This document shows positions 45,526 to 56,303 of a DNA stretch of 64,000 nt, one piece after another; positions within the stretch are counted from its first letter, which is position 1; the number at the start of each line of letters is the position of its first letter. The notes below the pieces were generated by a model. That model worked only from the letters and a program-made list of their open reading frames with translations, did no database searches and was not told where the DNA came from. The translations under genes and the position numbers were made by a program. The DNA comes from Lepidostoma basale. Taxonomy: Eukaryota; Arthropoda; Insecta; Trichoptera; Lepidostomatidae. The stretch spans positions 310,001 through 374,000 of the forward strand of contig JAHDVF020001563.1 of the NCBI GenBank assembly GCA_022606425.2, in the 5' to 3' direction.

Positions 45526-46197
45526 ATGAAAAAAAGTAATGACAATTGTATATTAAATCAAATATTATCGTGCTTGTGTATCATGAAAATATAAACCGTA
45601 ATCATAGATTTTCTTTCAATTAAACGTTTTTTGCCTGTTTACACGTGTACAAAATTTAATTGGTATGCTTTCAGGAAATGGTATATCCAAACCCCCAATA
45701 ATAACACTTTGCATGTCCCCAGCCCTGTGACTGTGGCCCTGTAGGTATGTCGAGTTATGAAGTCGTCATTTCTTTTTCAACAATGCGACAAACATTTCGC
45801 TCCAGCCGAACTCTTGCGTGAGATGGTAGCGTGCTGCTGTATAAATATTTCTGCTTAAAATAACAATTATTTCCGAATGTTTTCCGATTCAACTTCACAT
45901 GAAAGAACACAGAGTTTTTTGTTATTATCAGATAACATGATAATTATATTTTTATAATTGTATTATATCTAAATACTCGTGATATGTATACAATTTGTAT
46001 CGAATACACGTTTATTAATTATTGATTGTAATTTACCACAAATGTATTTTACTCGTTTTAATGGAGTATATTGCAGTATATAATTAAACAAAACTATTTA
46101 ATATGTTTAAACGTTTCATGACACAACCTTTTAACAAACGATATGCGGATATTGTTGTTTTTTTAATGTATGTGGAAAAATAAAATCAATAATTAAT
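45526..46197. other. Unassigned stretch
   Basis: 45650-45870 is balanced and unique (cagccctgtgactgtggccc). The rest is AT-rich. Confidence 0.4.
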
Positions 46198-46412
46198 TCG
46201 AATGAAAAAGTACGTTTTCTAAAAGTTTTTTTTATTGTTTATGAGAATCACACGTTTCGCTTTCTAAGGCATTATGAATCGTCTTAGAAAAGCAAAACAT
46301 GTCATTCTCTTAAACTTTAAAAAAGTCTATAAAACAGAAGTTTTCATTTGTATTTATTATTTGATTTTGAGTGTTTAATATTGAGTTTTTCATCATTGTT
46401 CAAGAAACATTA
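46198..46412 (+). mobile_element. Foldback family A copy
   Basis: tacgttttctaaaagttttt faces aagtctataaaacagaagtt. Inner cacgtttcgctttctaaggc faces gtcttagaaaagcaaaacat. The flank (gagtttttcatcattgttca, agaaacattaaa) follows. Confidence 0.75.
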
Positions 46413-46469
46413 AATCAATTAAACTCATATAAACGAACTTTTTATAAGTAACAGAAATTTATTACAACT

Positions 46470-46665
46470 AATTAAATAACTAACCATCACTCCGTCTCTC
46501 CGAAAGAATGTACTGCCACACTTAAACCGATGCGGCACTTTATTATTTTTTGCCCCCGCGGGAGACGCGGTGTGATGGGTTGCGAACCTCATCGTTGGTC
46601 GATCGTCCAACATCTACAAAATAAATCTTAAACAAATAATATAAAATACAAGATTAAATAATAAA
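46470..46665 (-). mobile_element. SINE-R copy
   Basis: taactaaccatcactccgtc (tail), cgcgggagacgcggtgtgat, gggttgcgaacctcatcgtt, then ctacaaaataaatcttaaac (AT-rich head). The middle is partly deleted. Confidence 0.75.
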
Positions 46666-46889
46666 TGTTTTGATCACATACTGGAGTGGTACAGGACGTC
46701 ACGAACAATAATTGAGATGGTCTATTTGTCGCACAGAAAGTATTTGTGTTCGAGCATATATGGTCTTGACCTTTTAGGCAACGACAATCATTGTCAGCAT
46801 TTCTCGGCTAATTTGCGATCAACTATATATCGTTTTTTTTGCATTATCAAGTTAATTATATTATCTTATTTTTTTAAACGCATTTAATA

Positions 46890-47235
46890 TATTTTAATAT
46901 TAAATTTTATGATAATCGAATGATTTTATTGAAATATCTTGATGGAAGTTTATTTTAAATAATAATTAAATAAAACGATATTTTTTAACTACTTCTTCTA
47001 CTTTTGTCTTTGTTTCAAAAGCGACCGGTTTCGCCAGACTCGCTGGTATCGAATTGTGACACTATTATTAATCCCTTTATACTCGTATACACACAGATCA
47101 GGAGTGGTAAACACGATTCCATACAAAAATAATATTAAAATAAGAATGTAAAATATATTTAAGTCGAAATGAAAACAAAAGTTGAAGGTTGTTTAAAAAC
47201 ATCGTTTTATTTCATTATTATTTCATTTTATATTC
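46890..47235. mobile_element. Foldback family G
   Basis: aattaaataaaacgatattt, ttaactacttc faces gaaggttgtttaaaaacatc, gttttattt. The - strand of the left arm reads accagcgagtctggcgaaac, cggtcgc: GAA followed by the palindrome ACCGGT and C. Same family as 59363-59600. Confidence 0.65.
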
Positions 47236-47590
47236 ATCCTCCATGGAAAGACAGATGCTCGGTGTGAATCTAAAAGACCGATTAAAAAATGAAGAAATAA
47301 GACGTAGAACCGAAGTTGTCAACATCATGAATCGTACGGCTACATCCAAGTGGCAATGGGGCAGAACATACAGCAAAATAAAATAAAACAATAGGTGAAC
47401 CCTCAGATTAATCCAATAGCGACCTTGAGAAAACAAGAGATAGAGAAAGAAAGACGCAGAAAAGATGAGACGACGATGTAACCTCAATAGCTGGTAAACA
47501 GTGGATGAGATGTGCGAGCGACAGGGGGGAATGGAAACGTTTGGATGAGAATTATATCCAGCAGTGGAAAGATCGAGACTGAATAAGAAA
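47236..47590 (+). mobile_element. LINE C-terminal fragment
   Basis: MERQMLGVNLKDRLKNEEIR, RRTEVVNIM, SKWQWGRT, then in another frame KRWDDDVTSIAGKQWMRCAS and EWKRLDENYIQQW. This is a textbook RTE-type C-terminus (MLG--L-DR--NE-IR, KWQW, WDDD---AG--WMR, W---E-Y-QQW) with frameshifts. Confidence 0.82.
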
Positions 47591-48024
47591 AAGAGATGGA
47601 GAAGAACTTTTCGTTGTAGTGGAATTTATAGCTGGCACACCGATTTCCCTATACGTCACTGGAAGTTCATTTTCCGCCACTATTACGTCACGGATTACTG
47701 TTTCCAATTACGTCGCCGTAATTACTGCTGCCGTATTGCGTACGCAGTAAATGTTTTATGCCCTGTGCGGCAAGGAGATGACTTGATATCGAATAAATGC
47801 GCCTTCTATATTAACGCCTTCTCACCTCCAGCGCAGTGGCGCCTCGTCAGGCCGCCCGGGAATAGACTGAATCTTCAGTAGTTAATGGGAGCATGCTAAA
47901 CATGTACTGCCCTGGGAGATCTTGCATGACATAATGTAATGGATGGCGAGCAGTAGTGGCGTGTCTGAAAATTATTTGTCCCCCTTTAAAAACATATCTT
48001 TAAAAATCGAAAAATATTTAAGGC
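47591..48024. other. Single-copy stretch
   Basis: 47610-47960 is of mixed composition (cgtcactggaagttcatttt, gccctgtgcggcaaggagat) and not repeated. The 105-codon frame starts in LINE sequence and has no domain. Confidence 0.35.
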
Positions 48025-48192
48025 TTTAACACTGCGTTGGTTTGGACATTTGGAATTCAAATGTTTAAAGTCGGCCATGTTAGAAGTCGGAGGAATCGAC
48101 GTGGTAGAAGAACCTAGAGATGTGTGTCAGCATCGAGTAGTGTGGCGGTCTCTCTGTCTACCCCTCTGGAGAAATGACGTGATGGTTCGTTG
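48025..48192 (+). mobile_element. LINE-W relative, 3' end
   Basis: tggtttggacatttggaat, ggccatgttagaagtcggag, gaatcgacgtggtagaag, then the tail cctctggagaaatgacgtga. A large internal deletion joins WFGHLE to VGHVRSRRNRR. Confidence 0.7.
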
Positions 48193-48389
48193 TTGTTTTC
48201 CATTATATTTATACGTTTTTTTAAACTTCATAATAATATCTATTATATCATTAAGTCTTTAAAACGTGATTGCGTGCGTGTAGTGATGCAACTGAATGTA
48301 TAAAAAAAATCGTATTTTAATTACTGCAACTTTATCAACATTGCACGCTTTGTCGATTTAATTTTAAAAAATAAAAGGCGATGGACAAA

Positions 48390-48550
48390 GTCGGTTTTTT
48401 AGAAGTTTTATTAAAATTTATATGAATGACATGTTTCGCTTTTCTAAGGCGAAACATGTCATTCCGATAAATTAAAATAAATCTTCTTGAAAACATACAT
48501 CTTCGTTCGTATTAATTATTTAATATAGAATTTTACATCATTGGTGAAAA
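48390..48550 (+). mobile_element. Foldback family A, deleted centre
   Basis: ttagaagttttattaaaatt faces ttaaaataaatcttcttgaa. The core is reduced to gaatgacatgtttcgc, ttttctaag, gcgaaacatgtcattc (48423-48463), a 16-bp perfect hairpin. The flank gtattaattatttaatatag follows. Confidence 0.78.
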
Positions 48551-48929
48551 AGACAATTGAAAATATCGTAGCTTCATCATTTTTAATTTTATTTTCAGTT
48601 TTGTTTTAAGGGCTTTTCTTTTTTTAAATGACTATTGAACCCGATTAAGCATTTATGGTATATAAATGTGAAAAGCAACGGGAAACTGCGGTATTAAAAG
48701 CCCAAGTGACATCCCAAGCACCAGCAAAGATTTTGCTGCGAACCAATCCCTAGGATTGGAATATTTAAAAAAAAGTGCAATTATTTACAAAGTATACAGT
48801 TGTCAACAAGTGGAGCATCTAAAAGAAAATTATGTGCTAAATTATTTTTATTTTGTTATTTTATTTGATATCATTGTATTTATTTTAGATATATTTTATT
48901 ATTTTTTTTTATTATTATTTTTTTATGTA
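48551..48929. other. AT-rich; SINE-R head fragment at 48838-48905
   Basis: aaattatttttattttgtta, tatcattgtatttattttag equals the AT-rich head of SINE-R (26820, 57205) without its body. The rest is unassigned. Confidence 0.5.
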
Positions 48930-49155
48930 TACAACAGGTTGTTCGAACCCAATTACTGTATACAGTTTATTTTTTAGCTAATATATTGATTCTCGTGACA
49001 TGTGATAGGTAGCCAATCTATCGCCATTTTATTGTCACGTGAATTCTACACCAGACCAAAGGCAGTGTGACAATCACACTGCCATCGCCGGGAATCGAAC
49101 CCGGAACCTTTGGTATGGAAGTCAGAGCTGTTACCACTCTGCCACGAAGGTCGTC
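48930..49155 (-). mobile_element. SINE T1 copy, antisense
   Basis: caacaggttgttcgaaccca, attctcgtgacatgtgatag, cacgtgaattctacaccaga, gggaatcgaacccggaacct (reverse B box), accactctgccacgaaggtc (reverse A box). Near consensus. Confidence 0.88.
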
Positions 49156-49222
49156 AACGGATTTATGGAGTGGAGTCGGATTTATGGAGTGGAGAGTGGA
49201 TTTATGGAGTCGTTTATGGACG
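49156..49222. repeat. Short tandem triplication
   Basis: The unit ggatttatggagtggag occurs about three times, degenerating, between a T1 SINE and a SINE-R. Confidence 0.75.
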
Positions 49223-49224
49223 TT

Positions 49225-49378
49225 TTAATTTCTAACTGTGCGCGGGAGATCACACCGTCACACCGGGTCTCTCGCGGGGGCGAAAAGAGAAGGATGGAGT
49301 GATGCATCGGTTAAAGTGTGGCAGCCGATTCTTTCTGCTACCCTTTCGGGGAGACGGCGTGATGGTTAGTTAGTTTTA
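49225..49378 (+). mobile_element. SINE-R copy
   Basis: ctgtgcgcgggagatcacac, cgggtctctcgcgggggcga, agtgtggcagccgattcttt, ggggagacggcgtgatggtt and a short (TTAG) tail. A deletion removes the gatgaggttcgcaac part. Confidence 0.8.
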
Positions 49379-49904
49379 CAAAGTAGTTTAATTAAAAAAT
49401 AATAGAATTGTTACGACACAAATGCATGACCCCCTTCTGACACCTCCAGTGTGACACTGGCAGAGGGTATCTCTCCGTGTAGTCAGACTATTTAATTAAT
49501 AGTGAGCATGTAGCGCTACCGATACGGGTAAAGGATTACCTTCGCTGGACTTGGGATAATTTCGTTAATACACTCCTCCTCTCGTGAGGCTCCATGGCGA
49601 TCAATAAGGATCAAGTCTAAATTGAAGCACAGCCTCCGCCACGGACCCCGGGGGGAATCTTCTCCTTATTAGACGAACAGTATCACCACAAACAACCACA
49701 TATTATTTTGTCACTCGACAGAATAGCGTACATGAATCACGCGGCTTTGCTAAAACTTTCTAAGCCCCGGGTACTTAGAACTTTAGAATTACTTTATAAA
49801 AGTTTTTTTGTGCGATTAAAATTATAATTTTTCAAGACACACATAAATCATCAAAAATCTAATTTACCCTCATATCATTTCTGTTGGTTTTATAATGCTC
49901 AAAA
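49379..49904. other. Single-copy stretch
   Basis: 49430-49780 is GC-richer and unique (ccagtgtgacactggcagag, a small hairpin; ccacggaccccggggggaat). No ORF called. Candidate regulatory island. Confidence 0.4.
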
Positions 49905-50285
49905 CATTATACAATCTAACCCACACAGTCAATCAAATCAAATCAAATCAGTTTAATTACTCAAAAGACATTACAAACAGCATAAATGTTTAAGGCATCT
50001 ATTGAGTACAGGTAAGATATTATACACATACAACATAATACCAGGAACCCATTAGTGATGGTTCGACATTAGGAAAACAAGATACTTTCCAAAATCAAGA
50101 TTATTTGTCCCCTGAACGTACTTTCACTAACATGAAAGCCGTCGATCTCCGAGGAGACCGCGTTCTGCAGACTAATTGCTCTTTCCACCGGTGTCACCAG
50201 AGGCAGATTGGATCTGGCGGCCGGTAAGTAAAACAATCTGTGCTGTCGCTGACGGAGATATCTATCGGGGACAAACAATCGTGGG
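49905..50285 (-). mobile_element. LINE RT C-terminus (jockey/R1-like, family C)
   Basis: Antisense. The - strand reads DRYLRQRQHRLFYLPAARSN, LPLVTPVERAISLQN, DGFHVSESTFRG. This is the RR-Q-LF-VP-ARTNL---P--RA--LLN pattern of the last part of a jockey/CR1-class LINE protein. An (aatca)n tail lies at 49928-49950. Second copy at 52785-53375. Confidence 0.78.
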
Positions 50286-50494
50286 ATTGGTCTGCAACAA
50301 TCCTTACTCGTCTACTCCACTTAGTCCTGTCACCAGCCACTCTTTCATTTTATGTGTAGCTATCACAACGCACATTTCTAATCACCTGCTCCATAAAAGC
50401 ATACCTTGGGCGACTACTACAATTCTGCCCTCAACCAGTATCTCCGCGATGGTAATAACTATCATCGGTATGATAATAGCCTAAATCATAGTAA

Positions 50495-50735
50495 CTAAAA
50501 AACTAACTAACTAACCACCACACCGTTTCCTCGGAGGGCTAGGCAGAGAGAATGAACCGCCATACCGTTATGTCCTGACATACCTCTCTACCTTCCTCCT
50601 CATTCATACACCGTAACATGCATATTCGTCGATTTTACCGACTTCGAATGTGACCACCTTTCAATATTTCATTAATTTGGTCATGCCATGCTTTCCTTGG
50701 TCTTCCACGATTCCTCTTTCCACTCATACTGCTTA
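50495..50735 (-). mobile_element. LINE-W relative, 3' fragment
   Basis: actaactaaccaccacaccg, gagggctaggcagagagaat, cattcatacaccgtaacatg, ggtcatgccatgctttcctt, ggtcttccacgattcctctt: antisense tail plus GRPRKAWHDQIN region of the diverged subfamily. Confidence 0.75.
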
Positions 50736-51679
50736 GTACTACTTACTAAAATGTTAATTGTAAACAATGCAAACAACTGGACCAGAAGATGACAGCGAGC
50801 TGAGGAAACTCGTCAAAGACACAAACATGAGTGGATTTTAACAAAATATACATTTAAATAAGTTTTTTTTTTCGTTGTTAGAATATATTTCATAATTTAA
50901 TTTTCGAGATAATTCATTACTTTATTATTTTTAATGTCATGCGCATTTGTTTGAAGCAAATTACTTAATGATAACAACTGTGTTAAAAATCTTCTTCTTC
51001 TTTCTCTCCTTATAGACCTTTGGTTTGTTCCTAATCCTGTGTTAAAAATCATTTCTATTTAATAGTATTATTATTTAAAAAAAAAAATTTCAAAATTTTC
51101 ACCGACCATCACTGGATCTTTAAAATAATGTTTCCTTCATCGCAGCCCTCCCTCTTCTCGGGATTATAGATTAAACTATAATATGTTCTACATAACTCAG
51201 GCGCCATCTTTTTTGAAATATTCAAATTATTTTAATACACAAAGCCAGCTTATTACTTATTACCATTTTACACTTTGTTTCCTTTTTGCAGGCCCTATAA
51301 GCCGGGCATCTAATGAACATAAGTGAAGCCCCATTATGTATATTATGCTTCTCGTGAGGAGGCCTCAAAGTTTCACTATATATTAAAATTTCGCCCTAAT
51401 GACGCAACTAAACATATTAAGCATCTTAAATTCAGCCTCTCTCTACTTATAAACTACGGAGTGCTACATATTACTGTATATGTGTTTTATGGCTCGGTTC
51501 ATATCCGACCTTTTCCAGTTATAATTCATGCTGAGTTTTTCCTTCGGGGTATCAGTCTGCAGGTCACTTCATACGCAAACAAGTCGTAAAAATTCGTGTA
51601 TTTTCAGTAGATATCAACGCCTATGGTAGGCACCGTTACACATAGTATGGAACAGAAAAATTTATTCCTATTATATGTA
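50736..51679. other. Unassigned stretch
   Basis: 51290-51590 is mixed in composition with an 88-codon frame of no known family. Elsewhere AT-rich. Confidence 0.4.
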
Positions 51680-52205
51680 ACTAACTAACTAACTAACCAT
51701 CACGCCATTTTCCCGGAGGGGTAGGCAGAGAGGATGGATCGTCACAATAGCCTGTCCTGGCATACCTCTCGGGCTTCCTCTGCATTCATACATCGTACCA
51801 TGCACGCACGTCGATTATTCCGACTTCGAATGTGGCCGCCTTTTAGTAATTGATTAATTTGGTCATGCCATGTTTTCCTCGGTCGTCCTCGGCTTATTTT
51901 CCCACTCACGCTGCTTGTGTAAAACTTTTTAACCATTCTACTCTCATCCATTCGTTCCATATGTCCAAACCATCTCAGGGATCCTTTTTTAATTTTATTC
52001 GTGATGCAGTCATCTGCCTAGCATTTCTTTCTTATTTCATCGTTCGGTATTCTATCATACAACGTTTTCCCGCAAATTCTTCTTAGTGGTCTCATTTCTA
52101 CGGCGTTTATCCTGCTTTCATCCTTCTTTTGCCAGCTCCAAGCTTCACTTCCATACATGAGGGTTGGCACTAGAACTCCATTGTGTACTGCCATCTTTGC
52201 CTCTG
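51680..52205 (-). mobile_element. LINE-W relative, longest - copy
   Basis: The - strand reads from HNGVLVPTLMYGSEAWSWQK, KDESRINAVEM, PLRRICGKTLYDRIPND, a stop, KKGSLRWFGHMERMDESRM, SRGRPRKTWHDQINQLLKGG, HIRSRNNRRACMVRCM, EEAREVCQDRLL, then the tail and (TTAG)n at 51680-51698. About 520 bp, starting at the same LYGSE(A/V)W region as 20401. It belongs to a subfamily distinct from the YSVYDRVSNENI one. Confidence 0.85.
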
Positions 52206-52276
52206 TGGATATATTTCTATTATATATTATAGTGATTAAAAATGATTACTCTCAAATATGTTACAATCATTGGTAT

Positions 52277-52325
52277 TATATCTTCTATATTCGCCATAAC
52301 TTTATGTTATGGCGAATATAGAAGA
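52277..52325. repeat. Perfect 19-bp hairpin
   Basis: cttctatattcgccataac (52282-52300), loop tttat, gttatggcgaatatagaag (52306-52324). It shares tatggcgaatatagaag with the outer edges of family D neighbourhoods (8317, 37821, 62746), so it is probably a terminal remnant of such an element. Confidence 0.75.
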
Positions 52326-52784
52326 CATATTATTTGCACATACATATTTGCATAATTTTTTTTAAATATTTTATTTTCACAACAATTTTGCAGTTTTCAC
52401 AAACATGTTTTGGGCCACGGATGTTCTTTCTCGGTGTAGAAATTGTACCTTTTTTAATTTTTTTATTGTATATAACAGGTTTTTAGAACCCAAATACTGT
52501 ATACATTTTACATTTACATTTTATATTAACTTGCATTTAATTTGTAACTGTCAAATTCTTAGTGTATTCTTTAATTATATTTTGTGTTTCAAAATATACG
52601 CTCTATACAATGTAATGCGAAATAGCCCATATGAAATAAAATAAAATTATTTAAAGAGTTTGTTTAACAGTATCATCAAAGTGTTTTGTTTTACTTATTT
52701 CACTATATTGTATAATAATTAAAATGTTGTAAGTATTATAGGAATGAATTTGTTTTATCAAGACACTAAGAATAATGTTCAAAT
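52326..52784. other. AT-rich with a SINE T1 tail
   Basis: 52455-52512 (tgtatataacaggtttttag, aacccaaatactgtatacat) is the antisense tail of SINE T1. The rest is unassigned. Confidence 0.55.
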
Positions 52785-53375
52785 CAAATCAGTTTATTTT
52801 CTCAAAGATATTACAAACAACAATTCTAATTTAAGGTATCTATTGAGAACAGGTAAAATTAAAATATATAATACCAGGAACGCATGAGAGATGGTTCGAC
52901 TTTAGGAATACAAGATACTCTCTTAAGTCGAGAGTATTTGTCTTCTGAACGTGCTTTCACTAATATGAAATACGTCGATTTCCGAAGCGATCTTGTTCAG
53001 CAGTTTGATTGCTCTCCCCACCGGCATCACCAGAGGCAGGTTGGTTCTGCATGTTGGAACATAAAACAGTCTGTACTGACGCTGTCGAAGATAACCATCT
53101 GAAACATAAACATGGATACCCCCCCAAGATGGCAGAATTCTCAAAGAATCCCCTGATAAGTCTGAAGAAATTGGTAAGTGTGAACCCATCCCTCCGTATC
53201 TGTAGACTATTGGTCCCCAGCATGCCCAAGAGGAATGCAGTGGGATAAAGCCACGGATAGCTACCAAACTCCCTCATGTAGAGATATCTCAGACCCTCTC
53301 TTACACGAGCGAGAATCTCACCTCGTGGGGACTCCATATCACCGAACCACACTCGAGGTTGAAATGTTGTTCATC
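52785..53375 (-). mobile_element. LINE RT C-terminus (family C), longer copy
   Basis: The - strand frame reads VYVSDGYLRQRQYRLFYVPT, CRTNLPLVMPVGRAIKLLNK, IASEIDVFHISESTFRRQ. Upstream, in frame-disturbed sequence, come LLGMLGTNSLQIRRD and ARVREGLRYLYMRE-like segments, i.e. the region that follows the RT palm in jockey/R1-class LINEs. The short (caaat)n start is the antisense tail. Frameshifts make it dead. Confidence 0.78.
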
Positions 53376-53625
53376 ATTAATTTGTATCAGTTATCATCAG
53401 GATATTTTGGTTCCCCAAATATACTTCTTCGAAAGCCCTACAGCCCATATCGAACCTTGGCCTCCATTATTCCTCGCCTCTCACTCCTCATGACTTCAAC
53501 TTCATCCTCTCATCGTAGCCTTGGTCGTCCAATCGGTCTTCTGCCACCTATGTGTCTCTTCGGCATCCCTTTAGGGCTCGCGATGATAGCATCGTCTGTA
53601 CGTGAACGGCCCATTTTAGTATGTT
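53376..53625 (-). mobile_element. LINE 3' fragment
   Basis: Antisense ccttggcctccattattcct, cctcatgacttcaacttcat, cgtagccttggtcgtccaat, cggtcttctgccacctatgt. The - strand gives GRRPIGRPRLR-type residues, the GRP-R--W block of LINE C-termini. Confidence 0.55.
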
Positions 53626-54384
53626 CAGACTCACGTGTGTGGAGAGACTGGGAGCTTTATTCACTAAATATAAGATATGTATAATATTATTTGTTTCATA
53701 TCAAACTATCGTGTACCTATGTAGCTTTGTTTAGTAAAATTATCCAAGATAGATATTAAAAAAAAAATCATTACATATAAAAGGTACTAACTTAATTCAA
53801 TGTTTTAAGAGTCAATAACTCTTGAGTTATCTGAAACTTCTTTGGAAGTGAGTGCCATTTCGAATTCGTGGACAAGTTCATACAAATCAATAAAATCTCA
53901 CAAAATGATAACTTCAGCCAATAAGAACCGAACGGTCTTTTATAAAGATTTTCTATCAAAAGTACTTTTAATTGTTTAAATTTTAATGGAAAATTTTATC
54001 ACAGTGCGGAACTCAGATGAATAGGAGGCTGCTAGCGATAACAATGGCTTTTGCGAGAGATATCACTTTATTTAAAATGTCACTTCAGATGAAGATTGGG
54101 ATTTTTTATGATTTTCTATTTTAGGACAACAGAGACATCGAAAATATGGTACAATGACTAAAAGAAGCAAAGAATAACAAAATGTCAAGTAGGATTTATA
54201 TAAAAACATCTCTCATTAGCAACTTATTCAAAAGACGTGTGACCTTTAAAGATTTTTTGCCAATAATACCAATGTTAAACGGGCACTTATAAATTAATTA
54301 GGATAAAATTTCTTTGGTCACATTGTCAGGAGAGAGCTGAATTATCTTAAGAAAATGATTGTCACGTTTCAAGCAAAAGATGTT
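53626..54384. other. Unassigned stretch
   Basis: 53990-54370 has mixed composition without recognisable family or ORF. Confidence 0.4.
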
Positions 54385-54475
54385 TGTGTTGTAACCCTGA
54401 CGAAGATCCGGCGGGAGCGAAATCAGTTAGTTCAAAAATCAAAAAAAGTGGTGTTAAAACAAAGTATGGTACACA
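54385..54475 (+). mobile_element. Foldback family 5 arm with hammerhead-like core
   Basis: gtaaccctgacgaagatccg, gcgggagcgaaatcagttag: CTGACGA, A, a G-TCC/GGA-C stem, GAA. It continues aaaaaaagtggtgttaaaac as in the right arm of 3405-3550. No partner arm found. Confidence 0.5.
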
Positions 54476-54549
54476 AGTGCTAAGAGTTAATATTAGTTTT
54501 ATCCTAATATATTTTATAATAGTGACATGTTGGGCTTTTGGCTACGACA

Positions 54550-54985
54550 TTATTTAATTTATTTATTGGGTTGCTGACCCGGTGAACTTCGTAGCGCCTA
54601 AGAATCAATAAATGTTGTGTCAACTTATTAGTTAAATTAAATTCAGCTATTTTTTAATACTCAAAATGAATTGAGTTCAATAAATGTGAAAAAAATCAAA
54701 ATGAAAAGTATTTGAATTGCATTGGCATTCATGTAATTAACGTGTCAGCAAGGGATTTGTTTTATTGAAGCGAATCGAAATGATTCGCGTTGCATTGTTG
54801 CACTACTTTCTGTTAAACTAATATATTTGCTGGATGGGATGCACTCGGGTCGATTTTTTCCGATTCTGCTATTCGGCACGGAGACAAATCCAACAAATCA
54901 AAGATCATCAAAATCGGTCCAGCCGTTCTTGCGTTATAATTGTTGTAACTTACACGGCTTTGTTTTATTTATATATATAGATATT
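54550..54985 (+). mobile_element. Dispersed repeat ending in (TA)n
   Basis: gggttgctgacccggtgaac, ggatgggatgcactcgggtc, tcaaaatcggtccagccgtt, cttacacggctttg and terminal tatatatatagat. The phrase aaaatcggtccagccgtt is a hallmark of abundant insect (especially lepidopteran) dispersed repeats with this terminus. I cannot assign its superfamily from one copy. Confidence 0.55.
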
Positions 54986-55137
54986 AGAAGCTTTACAAAA
55001 TTTTAATTTTAATACACTTACAATACAGATTGAATGTTTTATACAAGTACCATATTGTATATAATCATAACGAAAAATATACTTATGTGGTACAAAAAAA
55101 GAGAGAAGTAGATAAGTAAGGCTCATATTTTGACAAA

Positions 55138-55385
55138 ATATTTCATTTCATCATCATCATCATCATTTCTCAGCGCTACATCCCGGTGTGGGACTTGGCC
55201 TCCTCCACAACGGCCCTCCACTGACTTCTGTCTCTGGCCATCTCTCTCCATTCCCCAGCTACTTCAATTTTCTCCCAATCTTGTTCCACGCAATCCGCCC
55301 ATCTTTTCCTCGGTCTGCCTCACGGTCTCTTTTCGCGAGGCACCCATCTGTATATAATTTGTGGTGTTCTACACTTTGGCATTCT
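55138..55385 (-). mobile_element. LINE 3' fragment with (GAT)n tail
   Basis: Antisense (cat)n, ttctcagcgctacatcccgg, tgtgggacttggcctcctcc, ctggccatctctctccattc, cacgcaatccgcccatcttt. The - strand reads KRWADCVEQDWEKIEVAGEW, REMARDRSQWRAVVEEAK and a Met-rich tail. Standard RTE-type C-terminus, with a sense copy at 32585. Confidence 0.8.
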
Positions 55386-55654
55386 TAATATTTCATTTTT
55401 TATTTAATACATTTAATTTTTTAATACATACATTTTAATACATACATTTAATACATACATTTTCATTTTTAATACATTTCATATTGTTTTTTATTTAATA
55501 CAAAAAAATAAAAATCAGGCGAAGGGAAAAAACATGACACTCGTGACAAAGTCACGATCAAACATTTTGTTAATGCGCTAGCAAGACGATTGATAAAATA
55601 TCATAAAATTTTAGGAAACAACGCTACCAAAAATTTGGGACAGAAATAATACCT

Positions 55655-55840
55655 CTTTTTCTTGTCGTTCTGTCACACCACGATGGTACATAAGGCATCT
55701 AAGATTCTTCTCCGCCAAACTCTATCGCACGCTTCATGTCTAACAAAACTCCGAATTAGGCCCGCCATCTTAACCTCGTTCTGCAAGGTTTTTTTCCAGG
55801 TGGCTTTAGGTCTGTTTCACTTTTCTTTCCGCCTACAAAA
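55655..55840 (-). mobile_element. LINE fragment (family H), short copy
   Basis: gttctgtcacaccacgatgg, tctccgccaaactctatcgc, cttaacctcgttctgcaagg: antisense of the same segment as 55975-56250, diverged. Confidence 0.65.
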
Positions 55841-55974
55841 ATAACACAATAGTTTTAATTAATCAAATTAACAGGATACGCTACGTCGAAAAGGCCATGT
55901 ATCATGTATAGTATCGTATACATTTAAATACTAGAGATCAACCTTAGTAAATTTATTTACATCTTTTTTTGGAT

Positions 55975-56250
55975 AATCTTCTTCTTCTTCTTCTTTTTGT
56001 CCTGTCACACCTCCGTGGTGCATAGGGCCTCAAGGAATCTTCTCCACTCGACTCTATCGCATGCCTGATGCCTAACATCATCCCAAGTGAGACCTGCTGC
56101 CTTAACCTCGTCCTGCAGGGCTATTATCCAGGTAGCTCTAGGTCTGCCTCGCTTTTTCTTTCCCCCAATAGGGGACCAGTCTAGTGCGCCCTGAGCGATG
56201 CAGACTCGGTTCCGTCTCAGAGTGTGACCGATTCACTGCCATTTGCGTCT
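55975..56250 (-). mobile_element. LINE fragment (family H)
   Basis: Antisense (CTT)n, then ctcgactctatcgcatgcct, ttaacctcgtcctgcagggc, ctctaggtctgcctcgcttt. The - strand gives GGKKKRGRPRATWIIALQDE, VKAAGLTWDDV, ACDRVEWRRFLEALC: the GRPR-TW--D, A--R--WR-F--AL pattern of LINE C-termini. Confidence 0.75.
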
Positions 56251-56303
56251 AGCGACTTGTTTGGATAATACTTTTGCGTCTAGCGACTTGTTTGGATAAT
56301 ACT
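56242..56303. repeat. 31-bp tandem duplication
   Basis: tttgcgtctagcgacttgtt, tggataatact occurs twice head to tail, with a partial third tttttggataatatt at 56320. It sits at the end of a LINE fragment. Confidence 0.85.

Noticed and set aside
52923..53352. Host gene on the - strand
   Set aside because: The residues match the end of a jockey/R1-class LINE and a second copy lies at 49905.
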